Source: Plakobranchus ocellatus
Taxonomy: Eukaryota; Mollusca; Gastropoda; Plakobranchidae
Assembly (NCBI GenBank): GCA_019648995.1
Contig: BLXT01008557.1
Location: forward strand, 228,032 to 292,031
Length of the DNA: 64,000 nucleotides
Direction: 5' to 3'
A program made the position numbers and the translations under genes. This document shows positions 47,401 through 60,900 of this stretch, piece after piece. How positions within the stretch are numbered: the first letter of the stretch is position 1; every line of letters starts with the position of its first letter. A model generated the notes under the pieces. It was given only the letters and a program-made list of their open reading frames with translations. It had not been told where the DNA came from and did no database searches.

Positions 47401-50400
47401 TCATGGTGTTTAATAATGTGTGACTGAAAACTAAATGGGCAAAGATAACCTTGAATCGTTCTGTGTTGATCGATTGTGACAAATCAGAATAGCGAATCTG
47501 GTGTTTCTTATCTCTCCTCTCAAACTTTGGTAACTAGATCTATAAACACAAAAAAGGTTTGGTTTGGAAGAAAATACAAATGGATCTAATCAGTTCATTA
47601 CGGATGAGGCAAACCTCATAGGAACAGAACGGCGATTATTTATGAAAATATCAACCTGATGCGCTGAAACTACACAGTAAACAGTACTGCAGCTGCTGCG
47701 TAACTGCTGTTTGTCGGCTCCAATTTCGGATTTTAGCACTCGAACTGAACAGTCACGGAATCATGCCCCTGGTGTACTGTAGCAGATTTGTTGACTGGAG
47801 ACGGAACTTTTAACCTTCTTACCACCTGAGTCCATCTACATCGGTATGATATTTTCCTGAGGCTGTGTGCCTAGCCAGACTGATGGTCAAGTCTAAGTTA
47901 TGTTTCCTGTGAAATCGTTACGGTGGTAAAACGTAATTGAATGCATTAATATTCAATGCTTGCGGCTGTGTGCCTATGCAGACCTATGCAGACAGGTCTA
48001 TGATCTACCATGTACAACTGAATTGGCACTCTTTCTTGTGCTTCTAATATTTATTGTCCCTCGCGTGAGGGCGTGTCACCTGTCGGGTGAATGACAGTGT
48101 GTCGGAGTCAGATAAAGTAAGTGGAGGGCTTAAAGGACACGGGTAGGACTATTATTACTGTGTAAGTCAGGAACTATTGAGCGGGACCCAGATTGTGTCG
48201 GGACGTTTCTTTATTTGGACATTTGACTGTCTTGCCTGGAACTATATACCCTTTTCTACTACAAGCTCCGCGGACGGGAATCATCGCTGGATCGTGCTTG
48301 GAAGCATGTGCTTGTGAGGTTGAACAGTGTGGGGTTTTGTATCTATTGATTAAATCTGTAGATTTGTAACTATTTATTATATCTGTAGATTGGACCTATT
48401 AATTATATTTGTGGATTATATCTATGAACTAAACTGATAAATTATATCTTTAAACTTTATCTAAAGATCATACCTGTTGACTATATTTATTGATTGTAAC
48501 AATTTCAAATTACTTCTTAGATTAGAGGAGAGTTTCCTCGTGAGTGGATCTAAACGGTCCTAACCTATTTAATTGTATAAGATTACGTAACGCGCTCTGA
48601 ATAGTTATTGTCGCGCCTGCGTGCGTGTATTTTATATTTGGCTCTCGTATCTATCTGTCTACTTCTTTGTGTGACTTTCCTACTTCTACATATATTTACA
48701 TTATTATTATAATATAAGTTTTCTGTCGCCTATTGCCGGTGTTCTGCCTTCTATTTGGTGTGACCTTCTTGTGCAGTCGTTTGTTGTACCCTGTGATATT
48801 GTAACCCCCGTCTATTCTAACAGATGGATTAGCCTATTGTTGATTACAAATTGGTGTCACAAACAAAAACAAACAGCGAGGGAAGCAGCAAAAACAATGC
48901 AGACTTTGGAGCATAGGTATTAATTTGATCTCCACTAAGTTTTCATTACTTCCAAAATCATGTTTTTTGTTTGCTCGTTTGTTTTTAACGCTACTGGGAA
49001 ATTACAAAGTATCTTCAATTTTACATGGTATGAACTTGGCAGTGGCAAAGTGAAGTGCAATGTTTGAAATGAGAGTCAAACAAATAGGGGCTCCAAAGAG
49101 ATGGCTTCCTGCAAGTGTGCTAACAAGTAGGGGCTCCAACAAGATTGCTTCCTGCCTGTGTACTTTCTCAGAAACATGTTTCTGGCAGGAAAATCAAAAT
49201 CGTACAGCTAATATTGTTACTCTAATTCGCGTGGAGATTAAAATGAGAATAGATAGTGACAATGCTATGGACTGCCCTTATAATCCGCTAGCCATCATGA
49301 AATCATGCATGTTTTTGTTGTTGCTGTTCAAGGAGATAGTAAAAATAAAAACGATTCAAGTACATGCGCCATAGAAACAACGTCGAGAGGCATCAATGTG
49401 TACACTACTAGACAATGGGAAAGTGTGATGAAATGTGCTGAACATAAGGCACAGCAGAATTTTGTGAATCAGGTGGTTCACCACACTTCTTGGACTAAAA
49501 AAAAAAAAAGTTGATTTTGAATTTTGATATTAATAATACAAGAAACCAGGCGAAGCCCAATATCAAAACAGTCAGACTCACTGATGAAAAGCATAACCAC
49601 ATTGAGTGTTCTGACTCTCACAGTTTGCTACAAGAAGGTCAAGCTGATGGAAAGGATAGTAAAAAACAGTGACAAAAAATGTCAATACATTTGAATTGAG
49701 TTTGCTGGATCTGAGAGATCAGGCATTTCATAAGACCAAAATAAGGGCCCCAAGAACATTTGAAATCTGGTGTTAGTTCCCTGCGTTCCACTGTTCTTTG
49801 AAAATCCCATTGCAAGACCTTGATTAGATTTTCCATAAAGTTTTCTGTCTGTAGCTCTTAAGACATAAATATTTTTTAAATCACCCTTGGAGATAAGGTT
49901 ACACATACAATAAAAGTTTCCCTTGGGGGAAGTTTCTTTGAAGATATTGATCATATGACTAGCTGAGTTAAGAAAAAAATATAGTATGATAATTATTGCA
50001 ATCATGCACAAGAATCCATAATAACTGTTGTGTGGAAGTTATGTAATGGTGGAAGAACAATCCATACGAATAAAATTTTGTTTGTTCATTACCATCAACA
50101 TGTAAGCAGCAACAACACCAAGAATTCTACTTGGTGTACAAATTCCTAACAGTTGGATTTTTCTTTCACCCCTGTTGATTTCATTACCACTTTAATGTTC
50201 TAGAAACTGCGGATTGAGTGGCTTGTTAGTTTGTAACACATAGCTGACTGTAATTTTTTTGCATAAATAAATAAATATGATTTCTTATGAAAATGTATTG
50301 ATACAAACTTACCGATGCTCAACATATTGCTTAATGAAAGCTACTGATGTCATAGGTATGAGCTTTCAATTAAATTGAATTCATTGCAATATTGTGGCCA

Positions 50401-53400
50401 TTGGGAGAAGATCATAGCTGAAAATTTGATTTCAACTTATTATTTTCAATGTGATGAAAATTTTTTACAGAAATGATATTTGAAGCTTATGGTGCTATGT
50501 TTCTTCCTTTTTTTTATCTTCAAAATTTATCATGCTCTACCATTGTTCTTGATTTTTTCATAACCTAATCATATATTAATGTTTAAATTTTAAGTGCTGG
50601 CTCTTTTTCTTTACCTGGGTATTTTTTTCTCTGAAAGATGAAAATATCTTTGATGCTTGTTTCTCTATCATTTTTTTAAAGCTGTTAAATGTATCCAGAT
50701 ATTATTAAGCCCTGGCTTATACCAATAGACATGCTAAAACATGACAATAACTTATTCCCCTGCTCGTGACAATGGTCACTAATAGAAATTATTAATTCCC
50801 AAAACTGAGACACAGGATTTCCACTCTAGATGGGTAAAAGAAGTGTGAAACCTAATGCAAACAAAACTATAGTAGTTAAATCATATTGAATTTCAGGAAA
50901 TCAGCCTATCATAGTTTGGATATATCAACTTAAATTCATTGACAAAATATAGAAAAGTAATGAAAAAACATAAACATAATTAGAGATAAGACACTTCTTT
51001 AGGTAACATTTAGTTCCCAAATGGTCGTAACAAGATTTCCAACCTCAGCATCCAAAAAGTTGTAGCTTGACATATCATGTCAGTTTGCTTGCTACATTAA
51101 GGTTTGAAAAAAGTAGTAAGTCCTATAGGAAGAAAACTAAGAGTTTTATCATGTTTTTGACTGAAAAATCATATCTGGTTTGGCTTTATGCCTGATAAAG
51201 GGACTAGAAATGCAATATTCACTTTGCCAATGTGGAAAAATGTATAGAAATGCAGAAAGATCTCCACCTAAGTTTCATCAATTATTCTAAGGCGTTTGAC
51301 AAAGAAAAACATGTACAGCTGTTTTGTATGCTAGAAAAATTGTACATTGATGGAAAAGATCTGAAAGTAATTAGAAATTTACACTGGGATCAAACTGCAT
51401 CTGTAAGAATTGAAGGAGAACATAATGATTTCAAACCCATCAAAAGGCAGGTGTGAAGCAGGAATGTGTAATGTCTCCTGATATTTTTAACCTTTCGATT
51501 TTGGAATATATCTGACAACAAAACTTGTTAATGCTATATGATAGTGGTACAATTCCAGAGATTCTTTGTAAATCTGTTTTGATAGTACAGCCTAAAACAC
51601 CAGGAGCAACAGAATGTGAACTTCATAGAACAATCAGTTTAATGAACCATTTTACAAAAATCCTGTTACGCGTTTTGATGCATTGAATGCACAAGAGTCT
51701 AAGACAAGAAATATCAGTTTGGCTTTATGCCTGATAAAGGGACTAGAAAAACAATATTTATTTTGTCAATGCTCATTGAAAGGTGTATAGAAATGCAGAA
51801 CGATCTCCACCTCTGTTTCATTGATTATTCTAAGGCTTTTGACAAAGTAAGACATGCAGAACTGTTTCGTATGCTAGAAAAATTAGACATCGATGGGAAA
51901 GATCTGACAGTAATTAGAAATTTATACTGGGATCAGACTGTATCTGTAAGAATTGAAGGAGAACATAGTACTTCAAACCCATGAAAAAAGATGTGAGGCA
52001 GGGATGTGTAATGTCTCCTGATCTTTTTAACTTATATAGTGAAATAATCTTAAGGAATCTTGATGGTATTTCAGGCTTATAAATGATTGGAGAGAATCTT
52101 AATAATCTCTGGTATGCAGATGATACAGTTTAAATAGCACAATCTGGCAAATTACTTCAAAAACTTCTAGATACTGTAGTTTTAGAGAGCAAAAGAATGG
52201 CCCTGCCTTGGAATGTAAGAAAACAGAATGTATGGTCATCTCAAAGAAGTCCTCTAACCCCAAGTGCAATCTCATTAGCAAAGGCGAAAAAATCAAACAA
52301 GTTACAAAATTCAAATATCTAGGTTCCCTGATAACATCAGATGGCAGATGCACAAGTGAAATAAGTAAAAGAATAGCCAAGGCCAAAGCTACATTCCAAA
52401 AAATGAAACCAATACTGTCAAATACAAACATGAGTAAGAAAAAAGGGCCTAATTAAAATATATATGTATGGTCAGTACTTTTGAATGGTAATGAGTGTTT
52501 GACAATTAGCAAGGGAAATGAGAATAAACCAGAAGCAGTAAAGATGTGGTTTATCAGAAGAATGATGAGGATATCATGGACAGAAAAAAAGTCAAATGAA
52601 TTGGTACTGAAAGAGGCTAATCTTGAGCAATCACTAATTAAAACTATAACATAGGGGCAACTTGCTTTTAGGCCATATCTGCTAACACCTGGGTTTAAAA
52701 TATTTAGCAATCATTGAAAAGATTGAAGATTAACGCAGTAGAGATAGACAAAGAATAACTTTTCCTGAAAGCCTTAAGTCATGGGCAATAGGCAAGGGTA
52801 GCAATAACAACTTTATGAGGTTAACTGAAAATAGGTTTGAGTGGAGGAACATGATAGCCAATGTCTGTTCCTAGCAAGGTACCTGAAGAAGAAGAATCAT
52901 ATCTGGGACATTTAAAAACATTTATCAGCGAAAACTTCAATAAAACACGTGAAAGTTAAGAGTAAATTAGTTGGGTTTTTTTTGCTTCTCCTGAAAAGTG
53001 GCCATTTTCAGCTACGACTGTTTGGTCCACGATCCTTGACACATGGATTTAAGTATCTTTTTAATGATTATTAAAAGGGCTTGTTAGGTTTTGTTAAGAC
53101 CTAGAGTTCACTTTTTTCATCGATTTTAATTGTAAAATTGAGAGTAGAAAAAAAAGTATAACTGTAGGAATAGACTGAGCTGTTGGTCAATAGATTAATA
53201 TTTATTTCTAATCTAGTTCTAATCTAATGTACAATCAATTGCCTAAATTTTGCCTAAAATAAACAGATATTCCATGCCTACTTTGCTGTATTGTAGGTTT
53301 AGAAAAAAAATAATTCAAAATTTTCAAATTAATGATTTCTTGAAATCAGGTTTTATGTATCTCACCAATATAGCATGTCTTTTTTTTTTCCCCCACAACA

Positions 53401-55661
53401 GCTCCAAATGCAGAAAGACAGAAAAAACTACCAAAAGAAGATGATTGCTAATCTGGTAATCCAATGTTTAGAGAGAGAGAGAGAGAATAAAAGAATAGAG
53501 ATCCTGAGGAAAAAAGATATGAAGAGGATGTTGTAGTGGCCAGGGCCCAGAGATGGGTGACATCAAGAAGATAAAACTTTGCCACCAGCCATAGAAAGGG
53601 ATTGTCAAGGCATAGGTGGAAATACCTAGACATGTGTAAGGGCAAAATCATGAATAAAGGAGAGGGTGTTGTGCAGAGTGCTGGTAACTTTGTAAAAGTA
53701 GCAAAAGAAAGCTTGAAGAAAGTTAGCGGTTTGAAGTGACAGGGGATTAGATTAAACAGAATGAGGGGATCAGGGATGAATGTGAAGAGGTGCCTGGTAT
53801 GAAGAAAGTACACTCAATTGCATTCACTGATAATAAGATGAAGTTTTATCCAAACGTCCTAGATAAAATTTTTTTTTTCTCTGTTAATTTAGAGCGCATA
53901 ATCTGTGAAGCAAATTGTCTCTCAGTGCAGGTAACTAGATAGAAGTTACTTATGATAGAAAGAGCTACCCTAGAGAAATCATAACCATTGCAAAGGATCA
54001 TGTGCAGGTGTCTGTTATGAACAAGCAATCTGCCAAACTCCACATGGCCAGAAGTGAAGGATCAGATATTTTACCCCTTGCATGCAAGTGTCAGAAAGAT
54101 AGCCCCCACCCATGAGCTCGTCAGAACAGAATAGCATAATTAAAAGACATTGCTTTCTCATTCGATTACTTACAAAAAAATCTTGTTATTTGCTTCTGCT
54201 TAACAGCTGATTTTTTGGCACATGTTATGTGCATTATTTATGCATTATTCAAAATCAAAATAATATTCTACATCTCACTTTTCTGGTGTCATTTCAGAAA
54301 CATTAATTAATTCTAAAAATAAACTGTCAACCAAATAAGGCTCCCATAATCTTTGTGTGGATAACTTTATGTCTTCTGTCATATGTATCACCATACCTTT
54401 TTATGATTTGTTGAACCTATCATAACTAAAATAACACCCAGAATCGTCAAAAAAATTTACATAAAATTGAAGAAACAAACCTGAATCATGGTTTCATTAT
54501 ACAAACTATCTTGAAATATCTTTTAATGGCCTACAAAAGGCTTTTTAAATCATCTTTCAAAAATAGACATATTATGTCATAAATACTGACAAGCTTTGCG
54601 GAGTAATTTAACTGCAAAATATCCCACCAAGTTGTTTTGGGAAGATTTTGACAATTTCATACCTCCTTAGTGAAGAAATAAAACTGCCTCGACCCTTTAC
54701 ACTATTAAAAAAACATGGCAAAATGGAAAATATAACATGGAATTCACCTAAAACAGATAGATAGAATTGATATATTGGATGAAATTCTAAAAATTCACTC
54801 GTGTTAGAAAATCAGCAAAATGGCAGCAAGTTTTTTTTTTTCCTTTTTTTTTCAAATACAACACCTACATTCTGTTCCCCAAGACAGTGGCCAAACAAAA
54901 AATAATCTGGAATTGGTCAGGCAACTTGCTTGAGAAAGTTCTGACTATTCAGGACCTCAAAAATGGCAGGAAAATCTACAAAGGCTCTTTTTAGTTCTTA
55001 CAACAAAACATTGACTGCAAAGCTTGGGACAATGCGGCAGCATGCTAGCACCCTATGAGGAACTGTGTCATGAGCTATGAAAACAGAACTGATAAAGAGT
55101 AATTTTAAATGATAATAAACAGCATATCGGTCCAAGAGGTGTACAACCCCCTTCTACGTCTCAGGATGTTTTAAAATATACCTTAGAAGGAGATCCACTC
55201 CTTCTTCAACTCTTTCATGGGGTAAGACACTGACAAATACAAAAATAATCATTGAAGGCAAAAGGGTTGGTGGTTGGAATTTTTTAACATATCAATAATT
55301 ATTAACTTTACTGTCCGTTGGTGCATATTTGATATCCTAGGTTGAAAACTAAGGAAGTTATAAAGATGCATTTCTTAGTAGCTGCCATTGAATTAGAAAC
55401 AAAAATCTCCAAATTAATCTGCCAATGAGGTTTCCGCCATTTACAATAAGTCAGCCTCTTTGAGAATTTGAAATTCAGGATCACCTAGTGCACCTTGGCT
55501 ATAGGCTTCAAGGAGACCGGTTCAATAGGGCCATTATAGGAAGAATGGACCTAATGGTCATGTAAAATTAGGGGACAATAAGTTTTTTCCATTATTTGTT
55601 TCTGTGCCTTCTGTGATTTTGAATCATGTGGTGCATATGGATTTTCAATTACTTTTTTTTT

Positions 55662-55692
<31 letters not shown>

Positions 55693-57902
55693 NNNCCCCA
55701 CCCATCATTAACTTTTTTACAATGAAAGTCTGCACTTTGATCCCACAAACAGGTGTCATATGTATCTTAGGGGCTAGGAGTGTCTTTGCCTGGAAAACAT
55801 TGATAGTATTCCATCAACATCTGCTGTTGACAATGTTTCTCATAAATGTTTCCATGCCATCGATAAGTCAAAAAAAAAGAGCACTTGTACTCTTTGATTA
55901 TGTGAAACTAGGAAGATAGATCTAACGTGGACTTGCAATATTAGACAGTTAGTTAGTTGGAAAAATATCTCACAATGAGTGATCCGAATGTAAATAAATT
56001 TAGTAATGGTCACTTGATCCCTAGAAATAAAGATAAGGTAAGCAAAGGAAGTATATCGTCCCCTGTTCACATTTGCCTCCTTTTTCATGTATAGTTCTCA
56101 CAGCTTTTACCCATCCATGCTGATACAACATAAACAATTACAAGCATTTTCAGCCTCGTAATTGATTTCAGTAATGATGTAGAGTGATTGGCCTATCAGT
56201 CATCACTGCTTACTTATGTAGAGTTCCTGCTAACAAATTGTGCACCCCATGTTTAACATCGGTCACTATGCTAAAACCATGTAAATTTTAATTAAAATTT
56301 ACCCTACAAATTAGATCCTTCTTCTTCACAATCCCATCTTCTCTCCTCACTCCCTTGCACAAAAAATAAACCTTCCATTCCTCACTTTTGTGTCTACAAT
56401 AATTGTAGATACCACAATTGTAAGTCTGATTCTTTCTTTGTGTTGGTCACCTTTGTGCATAATCAAATATGAACATGAACTTAATAATTCAAAACTTTAG
56501 ATCACATGCCGTGCTAATAGAGCCACTCAGTTGCATTTCAAAAAATGTTATTAAGTGTATATGATTGCACCTAGAAAACTTTGCTTTTTGACAGATTGTT
56601 GCTGGTGAAAATTGCATGGAGTATGCTTTCAAATTAATGATATAGACTAATAAGGAAAGAAAAAAAAATTAGCTGTTTTTCAAACTATGATTTCCATTAG
56701 TGAGAACATCAAAGATGTATTTCTCATTATCTTTGCAAACAAAGCTCACCTAAGTCTGGACCTTTCTTTGCCATCCTCTGTGATCTAGTTGGTATGTAAT
56801 CAGGTGTGGGAGAGTTGAAAGACATAGTCTTCTCTCGAGGATTTTTTGCAAAGGCCAACGGTGACGCAGATGTTTCTAGACTCCTATCTCCTGATCCAGG
56901 AGAGAAACTGTCAATGGCTGAAAATTCAAGGATGTAGCTTTATAATTATTTTGCATTGCTCTCACAACTTTTTTCTAAACATAGATATACATCAATAAAG
57001 CTTCTTCATCAAAATAATAGAAACACTGTCCCAACAGTGATGAAAATTAATCACAGGGAAAAATAAAGAAATGAGCAGGATTCTAAGATCCTACAATAAA
57101 ACAAAATGCAAAGCTGGCTCCATGCATGGCAATACAAAACAATTTGTATGCAAACAAAATAAAATCTGAATTATTAATTTGAAAATTCTTAAAAGCAACA
57201 GTTAGAAGACTGAATGTCATGTTTGTCACAAAAAAAGCTGAGTTTATTTTTCCAAATTTCTATATTTTTCAACGTCATTTCAGCTTTCAAGAATTAATAA
57301 ACCCTTTCAGTAAAAAATCACTGAAAGTGAAATCAGTAACAATAAGCCGCTTAGAAGAAAAAATTAGCAAACAAGAAGTCATTACATTAATGAAAAAATT
57401 GAGTGATTACTATTGCACTTCAACATCTCAAGCTCGCAAGAATGAGAAAAAAAATTTAAGACCCACATGCAATTATATCTCCTAACAAAGGTGAGTCCCG
57501 TGATTTCAGACATTAACTAGATTTAAAGCAAAAAGAGAGAAAGATATTGGAAACACCTAACACAAACAAAATAAATTTGCATCACAAGCCGTTTCCTGAG
57601 GAAAGTATTGAAATCGATCAGCAAAAGTTATTGAAAATTAAAATACTATTTTACCCATGTACTCATGTGCATCATGCATTATATAATTGTGAAACACAGC
57701 TCAATAGCAATCGTTTTACACCTACTCAAATAATTACATATACTCTCATATCAGCAGCATGGAGAACCAAACATGTTTAAAATCAAATGAGAAAGGCAAA
57801 GGAGAAAATGCAAGAGGAAAACAGAGATACAGAAAAGTGATTCATAGAAAAGAGAGATATATGTAAGCAGATATATATATAAATATATATATATATATNN
57901 NN

Positions 57903-57977
<75 letters not shown>

Positions 57978-60900
57978 ATGCAGACAAAAACAGAGAAATT
58001 TAATAATAATCTTTACCATTTTATTATTGGTTAGGTTCTTCTCACTGCCACTAACTGATTTCAATGAATACATTACTTGGTTAAAAGCTTCATTTGAATT
58101 TCCTCTGTTAGTAAATACATGCAAGAGGGTTTGTGACTGAGTCTAACACTATTAAAGATTGTAGGCTGTTTTAAAGCTATTATTGCTTTAGGAGTTTGGA
58201 AAATGCTTCTGTTTTGTTTATAACATTCCAAAAATTAAAAATAAAAATTTAAATCAAGTCTTAAAATGTATACATCCCACTCACAAAAAAATAGCAATAA
58301 ACAAGCAGATACGCACATACAATAGATAGAAGATTCTTTTCGGTATCAAACTTGCCACTGCAGCTCGTAAGTGCTCAACAAACACATAGGTATTTCAGTT
58401 TTTTAACACTTGGTGCATATCGTTTTCAATTCCTTTACAGTTCTAATCAAAGAGAAATTTTCTGCTCGTAAGCACCATGAGTACCCTCAAGGCTGTAATG
58501 AAAAAGGCATAGGTACTCCGCATGTGCTGTGTGTTCTCTATTTCAGAAAGTATTAACTTTTATAAACAAATAACAATGCCAATTTTTTTTTTTTTCAGCC
58601 ACCTAAAAAATGTTCTCAATGGCTTTTACCACAGTAGTACTATTTGTGTATATCCCCCCAATAATTTGAGGCAATAAATATTGAAAATAGGAATAAAAAA
58701 AGAAATCTATGCAGAGAAGGCAAAGGGGGGTGTCCATTGCACAGTGGGTAGCGAGTCTGCCCTGAGATCTGAAGGGACCTTTCTGTTGCAGGTTCGAGCC
58801 CCGCCACCGGCCCCCTGGCCTGATGGAGGGCTTGAAAGTCTGAGATCACCTTGTTGTGCACTGGCTATATATAAAAACCAAACCAGAAGGCAAAACAATA
58901 TTTAGTTGACTTCACTAAAGTGCGTCATACTTTTCAGGTAGATAACTCTTTGTGATTGTCAAGCTATGTTGATGTCGACTTGACCATTGTAACCACAGAT
59001 CAACCTCTTACTGCAGTCCGCAACTCATTAATGATAAAGGAATTTACGATAAAGTTGATCTCCATTTTTTTTATTTTTCTGGAGTTTAAGTCAATACGTA
59101 TTAATAGGCAAGAGTTTGATCCTTTTGAACAAAGTCATGAAGCACACTGCTTTCAATAGCAGTGCCCTAATAATTAAAGCGTATCATCGTTCATCTCAAT
59201 TGTGATCATGAGATTAGAAAAGATTTAGATAAATGGAGATATTTCCCACTCTCCACCTTTTTCTCACAACTAGCCAATCGGCCTGCTATAGGCAATGAAC
59301 TTTCTAGTCCACAGCTAACAGGTGATTTTCATGAAGGTTGCTTGGTCTTCACAATTGATAATTTTCAAATCATAAATGGAATTGGGAACTGCCAACTGAC
59401 CAGAAAGTTTGGTATCAAAGGAAAAGCTGAATTTATTAATAAAAATATCAGACAAAACAAATTTATCCTTCTGATGTAAGAATCAAATGTTTCTGTCATT
59501 TTTTTTCAAATAAGGACCTTTCAGAGTTTATGAATAATTACGTTTTGATCTTTTAAACATAGATAACACTGGGAAACCGTGCTTTAGGTGCATGACTTGT
59601 AAGACAACTGATCATGGAAGATTTGGGTCCATGATTTCAAATATGATATCAGTTGTTTTTCTATCGTGTCTAGTTTTTTTGCCCTGAGTTACCTCCCATT
59701 TACTACTGATATATAGTGAAAAAACAATATACTGCTTTTAAAAGTCCTATTCAGTTCACATGTGAGAAGTCCAAAATATGATAATTATATTTGCTTACAT
59801 GGGAAAATCAGATTGGCCATTACTATGAAACTTTCAGGAACTTTTTAGAGTTAGGATCAACTTTGCATTTAATTTACCGTCTTGAATGTACCTCCCAGTA
59901 TATTCACGCTGAATGTTCCAGCTATAGTCTGCCATCTCAGAGCCTCTACAGGGAATTTGATTAATAATTGCAAATCAGGAGTCACTGAGCCGTTTTTGGC
60001 ACACAACATAAGGTGAAGGTTAAATAAAGTAAGTAAAGTGGGTTCCACGCTTTGTCCAAGCATAGGGGAACCAGGAGTAGGGTCCTGATTGTTTTTGGCA
60101 TATGGCTTTATGAGGTAGTTTGCCATTTCTTTTCTTGCCGCCTTTACTTTTACCAGGTCTTAGGAGACAAAACATTAAATGCAGGGTGGACACAGAAGAG
60201 CAATGAAAAATTGGACTTGGCACGGGCTGAGTTTGAACCTCGGACCTCTTACTTGGTAGCCAACTGCGCTACCTGATGAGCCACCACTCCCCCTGAAAGT
60301 TAAATAACACCTTATAATATAGGTGCACTTTTTATTTCACTCACAAATCCCCTATGAGTGCATTTTCTTCTATACTCTTCACATACCTAAAATTTGTTGA
60401 ATTCTATTGTTTTATCAAGTGTAAACTGAGTAAAAGTAAAATCCTGGAAGGTAGCGCTTTAAACTTCAATCCTTCATATAAAATAGCCTTGATTATTTTT
60501 TAGTCTAATATCTACTTACTGCTTTTGCTACCTTTGTACCTGTGCGACAACTATACAACTATGATTAACTACACTAATTATTACTACCACCACTATTATC
60601 ATAACTTAAATTATTTAAGCCAATTCCATCTGTTACTGCTACTAAAAACAAAACTACAATGATTGTTGCTACCCTTTCTGTGTTGCTACCAATCCTACCG
60701 CTTCTATGGCTGATGGTGATATTATCAATTATTGTAGCTACTACACCTGCAACACCATTGCCTCAAGCTACTACAATAACTTATTATCATTAACCACTAC
60801 TACATGTGCCACCACTAACGATAACGATAATAATTTCTATCATTATGACTTTTACACTTCCACTGCTGCTTCCCTTGATGTTGGTAGCATTTAAATAGTT

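Noticed and set aside
50310-50365. Strong minus-strand donor CATCG|GTAAGT
   Set aside because: There is no acceptable upstream acceptor or open exon in front of it.
53402-53453. Plus-strand exon candidate after TTTCCCCCACAACAG
   Set aside because: The donor (CTG|GTAATC) is weak, no partner exon was found, and the frame runs on into a GA repeat.
55165-55230. Minus-strand micro-exon after TTTGTCAG
   Set aside because: It is too short, has a poor donor and does not fit the exon phases of the neighbouring gene convincingly.
57543-57780. 77-codon plus-strand [13 protein letters not shown]...
   Set aside because: No domain, no splice sites, and not in frame with the upstream ORF. Probably chance.
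58735-58815. tRNA gene from A and B boxes
   Set aside because: The box region continues into a body shared with a second genomic copy, so it is a SINE. No cloverleaf was worked out.
60545-60894. Thr/Tyr-rich ORF
   Set aside because: It is translation of interrupted ACT/TAC simple sequence.
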